A stretch of 64,000 nucleotides of DNA from UBA12191 sp009937185 (lineage in GTDB: Bacteria; Planctomycetota; UBA8108; UBA1146): NCBI GenBank assembly GCA_938075155.1, contig CALJGL010000002.1:1-64000 (forward strand), read 5' to 3'. Positions within the stretch are counted from its first letter, which is position 1. Each line of letters opens with the position of its first letter. Shown piece by piece: positions 1-7,270 of the stretch. The translations under genes and the position numbers were made by a program. The notes beneath the pieces were generated by a model that was given only the letters and a program-made list of their open reading frames with translations, did not search any database and was not told where the DNA came from.

Positions 1-480
1 CACCACTTCCGGGATACAGAGTCCTTTTTCAAAGGTGCGAATGTAGGTGCTGTCGTGGACCATGAAGTGCTCCGGATAGCACCACCTATGAGGCTCCAGA
101 GAAGTGTCTCGTTTCCTTTTGGCAACGGCCCGGATCTCCTCTTGAAGAAATTTGAAGACCGCCTCAGAAAGTGGTTCGGTACAGTCGAGCTGGGGAATCT
201 CTGCTTTAAAGAAATCTTCCTTGCCCTTGGTAAAGACAGAGAAGCCCGTTTTTTGCCAAAAGGCCCAGACTTTTTGGTCCACGCTTGGAACCGGTAAACC
301 TTCAAGGTCACAGCCCTGATGGTCATAATAGTATTCGCCCGCTTTTCGGGTGTCCCAACACTCATAAAAGGAAGGTCTCGCAGCCAGCTCCACAAACCAC
401 ACAAACAGCGGCATCAAGAATGCCGCAACGATCAATAACGTCTTCAAATATCCCTCAACCTCAATCAATGCGGCGCGCAT
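1..480 (-). CDS. Membrane-anchored hypothetical protein, C-terminus beyond the left edge
   Basis: An open frame of 160 codons starts at ATG 480 and runs off the window without a stop. The N-terminus (residues about 10-33) is one hydrophobic segment, KTLLIVAAFLMPLFVWFVEL, so the protein is probably anchored in the inner membrane or exported. The rest is soluble, rich in aromatic residues, and holds scattered cysteines (FYECWD, HQGCD, LDCTE, RWCYP) that could form disulfides outside the cytoplasm. I recognise no family. A GAGGA lies about 15 bases upstream, rather far for a ribosome site. Codon use and residue composition look like real coding, unlike the complementary frames. Function unknown. 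Confidence 0.6.
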   Translation of the reverse strand, partial: MRAALIEVEGYLKTLLIVAAFLMPLFVWFVELAARPSFYECWDTRKAGEYYYDHQGCDLEGLPVPSVDQKVWAFWQKTGFSVFTKGKEDFFKAEIPQLDCTEPLSEAVFKFLQEEIRAVAKRKRDTSLEPHRWCYPEHFMVHDSTYIRTFEKGLCIPEVV

Positions 481-571
481 GGGACAGAGTCCCGATCCTC
501 AATATAGCAGAACTACATATATTGTCGTCCACCTTTTTTTGCCCAGTCGAGAGCGGCCCGCGAATTGGAAC

Positions 572-805
572 TCAATCGCCATCCCGCAGCGGATCGATCA
601 GATCATCCAGCTGCTGCGCCTGGTCGAAGAGTCGACCACGGATGCCATCGGCGAGTTTGCCGATATCCTTGCCCGACTTCTCCACAGACCGGGCCTTGGT
701 GATGATCTTGTCGATCTCGGTGGCCTGAGCTTCGATATCGCGTACTGATTGCTCCAGACCGACGATGTCAATCTCGGAGTCGTCTTGCTCCGTCACTACA
801 ATCAC
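572..805 (-). CDS. Small acidic helical protein, possibly translationally coupled
   Basis: A 77-codon frame starting at GTG 805. After a short hydrophobic start the product is almost entirely acidic and helical, with heptad-like spacing (GLEQSVRDIEAQATEIDKII), which suggests a coiled coil. Third codon positions are strongly G/C, which supports coding on this strand. The GTG overlaps the TGA of the gene at 802-1101 in a GTGA, a usual arrangement for translational coupling, but a frameshift inside one longer gene would look the same. The same frame stays open upstream to a stop at 1175-1177 and there reads like a signal peptide (GALFLFLAFRLLSGFAA) but has no ATG, GTG or TTG. No family recognised. 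Confidence 0.4.
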   Translation of the reverse strand: MIVVTEQDDSEIDIVGLEQSVRDIEAQATEIDKIITKARSVEKSGKDIGKLADGIRGRLFDQAQQLDDLIDPLRDGD

Positions 806-1101
806 GCCGACAGTAGCGAGGCCACGATGGAGCAGATCGATCCCGCCGGCTTCAGTTCGACCTGGCCGCTGAGATGGCTGGATCGGATGCAGAAGTTGTA
901 TCCCTCGCTGCTGTTGATGCTGAATGCCCTGAAACGCATCTCGGCTGCGTCTGAGCCTCCCGCAGAATTTCCGACGCTGCCCTTCCAGCTTTCTCCTCCA
1001 TCGGAGAGCAACACGATGCCAATCGGGTTGAGAATCTTCTTCTTCGCCGGTGCCATCGCTGCCGGAGTCATCCCCGGCATTAGCGCCATACCGTTTCCCA
1101 T
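802..1101 (-). CDS. Small hypothetical protein upstream of the coiled-coil gene
   Basis: A 99-codon frame starting at ATG 1101, with in-frame ATGs a few codons further on. It begins with a Met/Ala/Pro-rich stretch, then AKKKILNPIGIVLL and a Gly/Ser-rich soluble part. Third positions are G/C-rich. The complementary plus-strand frame (749-1159) shares the same wobble positions and is also open, so strand is not settled by composition; I favour minus because of the GTGA junction with the more convincing downstream frame. No clear ribosome site and no recognised domain. It could instead be the front half of one gene broken by a frameshift near 805. Confidence 0.35.
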   Translation of the reverse strand: MGNGMALMPGMTPAAMAPAKKKILNPIGIVLLSDGGESWKGSVGNSAGGSDAAEMRFRAFSINSSEGYNFCIRSSHLSGQVELKPAGSICSIVASLLSA

Positions 1102-1278
1102 CGGCTGCGAATCCGCTCAGGAGACGAAATGCGAGAAAAAGGAAGAGAGCACCCTCTAGGGGATCAACCCTAGCTCAGTTCGAGCAGTTCCTTGACGCGG
1201 CCGATATTTCCTGCGGTTGGAACTGCAAACCCGACAAGAAAGACTACGTGAAGAACTGAACAGCAACTCAGGCTTGAG

Positions 1279-1320
1279 AAAAACCCGGACATGGATTTGT
1301 TCATCCATGTCCGGGTTTTT
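1279..1320. terminator. Bidirectional hairpin terminator
   Basis: A perfect 17-bp inverted repeat (1279-1295 with 1304-1320), loop of 8, with A/T runs at both ends of the stem, so it can act in both directions. It lies 38 bases past the stop of the sensor kinase gene, which it most likely terminates. Confidence 0.85.
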
Positions 1321-1358
1321 CTGGCTCAGACCGTTTTCAATATTCTCAATGACAGCCA

Positions 1359-3347
1359 TCACGATTTCATCTGTAAGAGTTTTTCTAGGCTGTGAGAAAG
1401 TTCATCTGTCGAGAAGGGTTTCTGTAAAAAGAACGTAGGTTGGGCGGGGTTGTGGTTTTCCTCGATAGAACGAAAACTGTGTCCAGAGATATAGATCACA
1501 GGTAGATTTCTTCGTTCTTTTCTGAAAAGTCTCACCAACTCATCGCCATCGATCCCCGGCATTCTCACATCTGTGATCAAAGCATCGAAATCATTCAAGT
1601 GCTCTAAATGCTCATTTAATGCGATTCCACCTCTGGAGGCCGCCGTCACTTGGTACCCCTCAGACTCCAACGCTAACACGATAATTTCGCGCAAACTGTC
1701 TTCGTCTTCTACGACCAACAAATGACCATTTTTCTTTGCTACCTCTTCAGCTTCGCCAGCCTGGGGGAGTAATATTCTGAACGTGGTACCCACGTCTTTC
1801 TGAGTCGTGTAATCGATCCAGCCCCCAGCAACCTGAACCATGTTATGCACGATGGCGAGCCCGAAGCCCGTTCCCCTCGAAGTACTTTTTGTCGTTTCAT
1901 ACGGTAGATAGAGGCGATCTTTCATTTCTTCAGGAATACCGCACCCCTGGTCCTTCACCTCTATCACCGAATACATTCGTTGATGATCAACTTCGCCTCT
2001 TAGATCCTGAAGTTCTTTTTCCGTTAGGTTTCTAATGACGACTTCTATCACTTCCCCAGAATCAGACATCGCATCTCTGGCATTCGTCAGCAGATTCATC
2101 AAGATTTGAGTGAGCTTTCGTTCTTCGATCAGCACTCTTCCGACTTCATCAGAAGCCCTTAATCGAACTTGGAGATCAGCTCCTAGAAGAGGTTTCCATA
2201 ACGGCTCCATTTCTTTCACAAATCGATTGAGATCAACAAGGGTAGGCACTTCATCTTGAAGAGTTTTCCGAGATACCTTGAGTAACTGCGCAGTAATAGA
2301 CTTTCCTAATTTTGCCGCAGAGAGCACTTGGTCTAAATGCCTACGTGTTTCGTCATTCAAGTCATTGCGCCTTAACGACATCTCCGTATAACCCAGAACG
2401 ATAGTGAGGATATTTGAAAAGTCATGAGCGACATTCCCAGTAACCACCCCCAACTGATCCATTCCGTTCAAATGGGCGAGCTCGGCATCTCTTCTCGATA
2501 CTCGATCTTCAAGGCCTTGTTCTTCTTCATTTCTTTTTTCTACCAAACCCGCAATAGACTGAACTAACTGGTTTGCTTCGGAGAAAAGGTACCTATTCCC
2601 AGAGTAACGGAACTTTCCCTTTGGCTTCTCCGCCCTTGTGGCTTCTTCGCTCAGCTCTTCCAAAGGTTGAGCAATCATATTGCTGCCTAAGTAAATCAAT
2701 GCTGCCGATATCGCTGTGAGCAACACAAAAAACAGCACTAATCTTGATCGAAAATCTTTCTTGGTCTTAGAAAAAACCTCGGATTCATCTGCAAGGATTT
2801 GCACTATCAACTCATTGATCTGCACTTGAGGTTTGACAGCATTATTGAGGCAAGCGACCATTGATGAATAATGTACTTTTTCCAGCGTCTGCTTGTATAA
2901 CTCAGCGGATTTTTCGTATTCACCAAGATCGACCCACAAATTTTCGTAATTCAGCCTCACCGACTCATAGTTTTTTCTTAATCGTGTGCGTAATTCGTCG
3001 TAGGGGATGTCATTTCTTGAGTTTTTTTTCTTTTCTAAAAACTTCAGGACGTCTACTTTCAGCGCAGACAGATCAGATCGAAAACTGGCTAATACAGAAT
3101 TTAGTATTTCTGCTGGAATAGCCTCTTCTGAATAAAGCAATTCCCCTAAATCTGTAGCAAAGTAAACCTTCCGAAGAAGCAAATCCGTATTCACATTTAT
3201 ATAAGTCAGCTCCTCAACAGAATACTTATCTTCTACACTTCTAACCTGAAGATCGTATTGAGACTTTGACAACAACCATGAAACTCCCATGGATAACGCC
3301 ATTGTGGTGATCAATATGAAGAGTAGTGACTTCCGAATTGATAACAC
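1359..3347 (-). CDS. Membrane hybrid histidine kinase with C-terminal receiver
   Basis: Senses an unknown signal at the membrane and autophosphorylates. From the N-terminus: a membrane segment (about 6-22), a periplasmic helical sensor region of about 170 residues, a second membrane segment (LVLFFVLLTAISAALIYLG), a HAMP-like linker, a HisKA domain with the phospho-accepting His308 in AHDFSNIL, a HATPase with N box (MNLLTNARDAM), G1 (DQGCGIP) and G2 (GTGFGLAIV), and a receiver with Asp593 (ITDVRMPG) and the conserved Lys in FFLQKPF. GTG 3347 is chosen as start because it shares one base with the stop of the upstream gene (TAGTG) and puts the membrane segment at the N-terminus; an in-frame start at 3383 would overlap that gene by 37 bases. 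It is last in an operon with a porin and a secreted protein, which may supply its signal. No output regulator is adjacent. Confidence 0.9.
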   Translation of the reverse strand: MLSIRKSLLFILITTMALSMGVSWLLSKSQYDLQVRSVEDKYSVEELTYINVNTDLLLRKVYFATDLGELLYSEEAIPAEILNSVLASFRSDLSALKVDVLKFLEKKKNSRNDIPYDELRTRLRKNYESVRLNYENLWVDLGEYEKSAELYKQTLEKVHYSSMVACLNNAVKPQVQINELIVQILADESEVFSKTKKDFRSRLVLFFVLLTAISAALIYLGSNMIAQPLEELSEEATRAEKPKGKFRYSGNRYLFSEANQLVQSIAGLVEKRNEEEQGLEDRVSRRDAELAHLNGMDQLGVVTGNVAHDFSNILTIVLGYTEMSLRRNDLNDETRRHLDQVLSAAKLGKSITAQLLKVSRKTLQDEVPTLVDLNRFVKEMEPLWKPLLGADLQVRLRASDEVGRVLIEERKLTQILMNLLTNARDAMSDSGEVIEVVIRNLTEKELQDLRGEVDHQRMYSVIEVKDQGCGIPEEMKDRLYLPYETTKSTSRGTGFGLAIVHNMVQVAGGWIDYTTQKDVGTTFRILLPQAGEAEEVAKKNGHLLVVEDEDSLREIIVLALESEGYQVTAASRGGIALNEHLEHLNDFDALITDVRMPGIDGDELVRLFRKERRNLPVIYISGHSFRSIEENHNPAQPTFFLQKPFSTDELSHSLEKLLQMKS

Positions 3348-4570
3348 TATTTCACCAGCAGCGCATTCTGGATCCGTAAGCAAATTTGCTGCACTTGATA
3401 CACCTTCACTTCAGATCCAGAGTTACACCCCGAAAGCTCAACTATTGGTGACTTATTAATCACTCTCAATAGACTATTTATCATGTCACTCATTTCGGGA
3501 ATAGAAGCCAGGTCTTCTCCCAATCTGTCGACAGATATCACTCTTGACTCATTATCGAGTAACCATCTGACGATTTGCAGCTTGCCGTCAAACTCAACTT
3601 CCTGATCAAGAATCCAATAGGTCTTACCAGCTTTACCGCTTTTCAGATGTATGATTTGCTGCGGCCGACATGTCAGGTCTTTCAATTCAGGAGCGAGTGT
3701 CGCCTTTATACTTCGACAAGCTTCTCGAATGATACTTCTAGGAATCTCCACAAAGTGTCCGACTGTTTGCATAGACTTCCCTTGGAGCCAATGCTCCAAC
3801 TTAGAATCTCTTTTCAGCTCCCTCAATGAACGGCTAAATTTCCTAATCAAACTGATGCCGTCTTCACATACATTTCGAGCACTTGAACGGCTCAATACTG
3901 CAGTGTAGATAACGATAGCGGTCAACTCGTTGATATTTAAGTCGTCACCCACAACTGTTCCTAAAATCTCTGAACCCTTTTTCGATAGCTTAAGTTTTTT
4001 TTCGTCTATCCAAGAAATCAAGCTATCCGGATCTACATTCGACATTGCAGAGAGAAGTTCATTTTTTTTGGCGCTGATTTTTTCAGCGTAGGGATTCCTG
4101 CTATTGATATAGAAATCAACGAATTTGTAATCGAAATCAAATCGCCAACCGACTGTCACCGCACCATATTTGTATTCGAGAATTTTACGAACCAAAACCA
4201 TTCCCAAAGGAACATTTGATTGCGTAACAGGGAAATACATCTGGTGTCTCCCAAGTGAGTCATAGGGAATCTCTATTGGTGCCAAGTCTTTTCTGATTTT
4301 CCTGCGGTGGTCTTCATTAATAATAAATGGCATTGAAGAAATCTGATGAAAATTCGTATCTTCAAAAAGCCGTGGCACCTCAGTGATGAAATTGGGCAAT
4401 GAGCAAAACGGTTCTATTCGAACTTCTCTATAAAAGCGTTCTGACTCTTCTTGGGCTTCCATTACGGTTCCCTCTTGGGCTTCCATTTCCAATGGCGCAA
4501 TGACAGCCAAAATCACCCATGAAGCAATCTTAATAATATAAAGACATCTCATGCTGCTTTTCTTTCTCAT
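3347..4570 (-). CDS. Secreted protein of unknown function between porin and sensor kinase
   Basis: A 407-residue protein with an N-terminal signal peptide (CLYIIKIASWVILAVIAPLEMEA), so probably periplasmic. Around residues 95-160 there is a beta-rich stretch (YFPVTQSNVPLGMVLVRK, then VGWRFDFDYKFVDFYIN) faintly like an FMN-binding or PAS-like fold; this is only a resemblance. Four cysteines are scattered (FCSLP, NVCED, EACRS, LTCRP). It starts one base after the porin stop (TAA C ATG), and its own stop overlaps the kinase start. Translational coupling therefore suggests the three act together; a periplasmic ligand- or redox-sensing partner for the kinase is an inference. A second in-frame ATG lies six codons in. 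Confidence 0.75.
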   Translation of the reverse strand: MRKKSSMRCLYIIKIASWVILAVIAPLEMEAQEGTVMEAQEESERFYREVRIEPFCSLPNFITEVPRLFEDTNFHQISSMPFIINEDHRRKIRKDLAPIEIPYDSLGRHQMYFPVTQSNVPLGMVLVRKILEYKYGAVTVGWRFDFDYKFVDFYINSRNPYAEKISAKKNELLSAMSNVDPDSLISWIDEKKLKLSKKGSEILGTVVGDDLNINELTAIVIYTAVLSRSSARNVCEDGISLIRKFSRSLRELKRDSKLEHWLQGKSMQTVGHFVEIPRSIIREACRSIKATLAPELKDLTCRPQQIIHLKSGKAGKTYWILDQEVEFDGKLQIVRWLLDNESRVISVDRLGEDLASIPEMSDMINSLLRVINKSPIVELSGCNSGSEVKVYQVQQICLRIQNALLVK

Positions 4571-4571
4571 G

Positions 4572-5672
4572 TTAGAACCTGTATCTCACTTGGAAAACGC
4601 CTGTTTCACCCGGCTTGGCTGCCCCTGGAAGTTCAATATCATGTGTCCATTGAAGTTCTAAAGATATATTGGGGCCCAGATACTTTTTGTATCCCACATT
4701 TGACTGAAGTGTCATATTGAGATCGGTTTCAGAATGAACCCCAGACCCTGTCAGCTGAATGTAGGTCAGATTTCTATCTGCGGGTTCTTCAATATTAAAC
4801 TCCACAAGACTGGTCCACACGCCCTGAGGTCCGTTGGTTCCGCGACTATACTCCGCTAACCACTGTGTTTTAGTATGAGTCAACGCAACATCCATACCCC
4901 ATCGCTCCCTCTGAGGAGCGGGGAAAGAAGTCATACCGATGGGGGCGTCTTGGCCTGTTAGATTTGCATCGAGATAAGACAAGCCCCATGAGAGGGTATC
5001 GCCAAAGCGGGAACCGACTCTTGCGGCAATCACATGGTTGTCGCCGACATCCCTGTATTCGTTACCGCTTCCACGAGTCAAAGATAGTTCGTAATCGAAT
5101 CCACTTCGGGTTCCGTGAACACTCACTCCCCAATCTGCTTTGACACCCAGGTTCTTCGCATTTGTGTACTGCCTCAGAGTTCCCGTCGTATCACTGTTCC
5201 ATTCCAATCCGAAAGGAACCTGAAAATGCCCCACCTTCAGGGAATATCCTTTGTGAGCGAAACCGTCAAAGTCGAGGTACACAAAACGCCATTGCAGTTC
5301 CCAATCTTTGGGGTCATCAAAGATGATAGGCGTCTTCGGAAGGTCTACGACTTGAACGGCATACGCTTGCATGATCACGGACGCCAGCGGCAATCCGTTC
5401 CAGTCAATTTGATCCACGAAATCTATTCCAAACCAATTTACAAAACCCGGCTTGTCTTTACCTTCTCTGACAACAATTCTCGAATTGAGGTCAAAGGCCA
5501 GATTCATGGTTGGACGCTTTTGAAAAAGCCAGGCATCGAAATTTAATTTGGGCTGTAGAAGGCGTTGCTCCAAGCTTTCATTTTCGAAGCCTGATTGAGC
5601 GACGACAACGGAGTTACAACTCAGCAATACGCAGAAGCATGCCAATAAAAAGAGTAAACTCTTCGTTTTCAT
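4572..5672 (-). CDS. Outer-membrane beta-barrel porin
   Basis: A 366-residue barrel protein. ATG 5672 follows AGGTC and opens a typical signal peptide (MKTKSLLFLLACFCVLLSC); a start 25 codons upstream would bury it. The mature part is made of alternating amphipathic strands rich in aromatic residues (WELQWRFVYLDFDGFA, YSLKVGHFQVPFGLEW), and the last residues VFQVRYRF end in Phe, the usual signal for barrel assembly by the BAM complex. The GHFQVPFGLEW stretch resembles phosphate-selective porin O/P-like proteins, but substrate is not readable from sequence. First gene of the operon with the secreted protein and the hybrid kinase. Confidence 0.85.
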   Translation of the reverse strand: MKTKSLLFLLACFCVLLSCNSVVVAQSGFENESLEQRLLQPKLNFDAWLFQKRPTMNLAFDLNSRIVVREGKDKPGFVNWFGIDFVDQIDWNGLPLASVIMQAYAVQVVDLPKTPIIFDDPKDWELQWRFVYLDFDGFAHKGYSLKVGHFQVPFGLEWNSDTTGTLRQYTNAKNLGVKADWGVSVHGTRSGFDYELSLTRGSGNEYRDVGDNHVIAARVGSRFGDTLSWGLSYLDANLTGQDAPIGMTSFPAPQRERWGMDVALTHTKTQWLAEYSRGTNGPQGVWTSLVEFNIEEPADRNLTYIQLTGSGVHSETDLNMTLQSNVGYKKYLGPNISLELQWTHDIELPGAAKPGETGVFQVRYRF

Positions 5673-5979
5673 CTGACCTATTAAAGTCGATTCAAATTCA
5701 TCTATCAGACAGGAACGGGATACACCCACACTCACACACCCTTTCAAAAACTCACGATCTCAAAGCTATCATTCCCCACAAGTGTCCCAGAATAACGCAC
5801 AATGAGTGCGGCCAGTTCCTCGCGTCTCTTACATTCATACCAATTCCATTCATCTATAGGCCATCACAGGAACTGTAAATAGTTATTTATTAAGTACTTA
5901 CGTATGCCTTATATTGATTATAGAAATACGATGTTGCAGATTCACGCTGCTCGTAGGGCCTCTCCGCTATTCTCTAAGC
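5673..5979. promoter_or_regulatory. Divergent intergenic region
   Basis: About 300 bases between the divergent porin operon and the flavoprotein gene. It becomes AT-rich from about 5875 to 5935 and must hold the promoters of both, but I cannot assign -35/-10 boxes with confidence. No small gene seen. Confidence 0.5.
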
Positions 5980-7212
5980 ATGACTTCTAGAGAAGAAAAA
6001 TACGATTTGGTAGTCGTGGGTGCCGGAGCTGCTGGACTCTTTGCCGCGATATTTGCCGGAAGAACGGGGCAACGAGTTCTCGTTCTCGACGGAGCCAAAA
6101 AACTGGGTGCGAAAATCTTGGTGGCCGGCGGCGGGCGTTGCAATGTCACACATGATACCGTCGACCCCAAGGACTACGCAGGAGGCACTCCTAATGCCAT
6201 TCGTAAAGTATTACGGCGATTTACTGTCGAAGACACCATCGCCTTCTTCGCCAATCAAGGCGTCGAACTGAAGAGGGAAGAAACGGGTAAGCTTTTTCCA
6301 GTTACAAATAAAGCCCGCACTATTCTCGATGCGCTGTTGAATGCTTGCCACGATGCGAATGTGCTTATCCGTCACCCTCAACGTGTCGAATCGATTCTTT
6401 CCACCACTGATGGTTATTCCATCTCCGGCGAATGGGGAACGATTTATTCTCAACGCGTCATTCTAGCTACGGGAGGTCAGGCTTTACCGAAATCAGGGTC
6501 TGACGGGCATGGATACAAGATCGCCCAATCACTGGGACACAGCATCACCGAACGAGTATTTCCCGCCCTCGTCCCTCTTATCCTGCCCGGTGAACATCCA
6601 CTCAGAACACTTTCAGGTCTGTCTTTTGACGCAACCCTAATGGTCAAAAATCAATCTGGAAAACTTCTACACCAAACGACTCATAGTATACTCTGTACTC
6701 ACTTTGGTCTTTCTGGACCGGGCATCTTGGATGTCAGTCGTTATTGGAGGGACGCTCATGAAGACAACAGCCACTCTTCTCTCCTCTTGAATTTCTTCCC
6801 ACACGTACCTGAAGAAGAGATCGTCAATGAACTCCTACACGGAGGAACAAAATCGCCCCGCAACATCCTACGAAAGTGGCATGGCGAACGATTAGTCGAA
6901 ACAATACTTCATTTGGCAGGCGTAGACGCCACCGGCTCTTGTGCCCAATTGACCAAGAAGGACAGAAAGTCTCTGACGCAAACATGCTGTGCTCTCAAAC
7001 TCCCGATTCAGGGAGATCGTGGTTTTACTTATGCCGAAGTCACCATGGGTGGAATACCCCTCGAAGAAGTACAACTCAAAACAATGGAATCAAGAACGGC
7101 TCCAGGGCTGCACCTTGTGGGTGAAATACTCGATGTGGATGGGCGTATCGGCGGCTTCAACTTCCAGTGGGCATGGGCTACTGGTTTTATCGCTGGAACG
7201 AATCCGATTTAA
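5980..7212 (+). CDS. BaiN/YhiN (HI0933)-family flavoprotein oxidoreductase
   Basis: An FAD-dependent protein of the HI0933/YhiN/BaiN family, about 410 residues as usual. Near the N-terminus is the dinucleotide-binding motif VVVGAGAAGLFAAI, then the family signature KKLGAKILVAGGGRCNVTH; the middle has ATGGQALPKSGSDGHGY and the C-terminus ends with VDGRIGGFNFQWAWATG, which closes the FAD site. The start at 5980 puts the Rossmann motif ten residues in; an ATG at 5914 would add 22 unlikely residues. Members are implicated in reduction of conjugated steroid or other enone substrates, but the cellular substrate is generally unknown. It stands 58 bases before the redox block and may or may not belong to it. 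Confidence 0.9.
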   Translation: MTSREEKYDLVVVGAGAAGLFAAIFAGRTGQRVLVLDGAKKLGAKILVAGGGRCNVTHDTVDPKDYAGGTPNAIRKVLRRFTVEDTIAFFANQGVELKREETGKLFPVTNKARTILDALLNACHDANVLIRHPQRVESILSTTDGYSISGEWGTIYSQRVILATGGQALPKSGSDGHGYKIAQSLGHSITERVFPALVPLILPGEHPLRTLSGLSFDATLMVKNQSGKLLHQTTHSILCTHFGLSGPGILDVSRYWRDAHEDNSHSSLLLNFFPHVPEEEIVNELLHGGTKSPRNILRKWHGERLVETILHLAGVDATGSCAQLTKKDRKSLTQTCCALKLPIQGDRGFTYAEVTMGGIPLEEVQLKTMESRTAPGLHLVGEILDVDGRIGGFNFQWAWATGFIAGTNPI

Positions 7213-7270
7213 AATGAAGGCTATCTCATGAGGATTCTATAGAATCACTGATAAAGGAGTTTTAACCGCC

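Noticed and set aside
285..1159. Plus-strand open frames of 147 and 136 codons
   Set aside because: Rich in Ser/Arg/Pro or without domains; they share wobble positions with the better minus-strand frames.
5115..5546. 143-codon frame antisense to the porin
   Set aside because: Shadow of a clear barrel gene; no ribosome site or domain.
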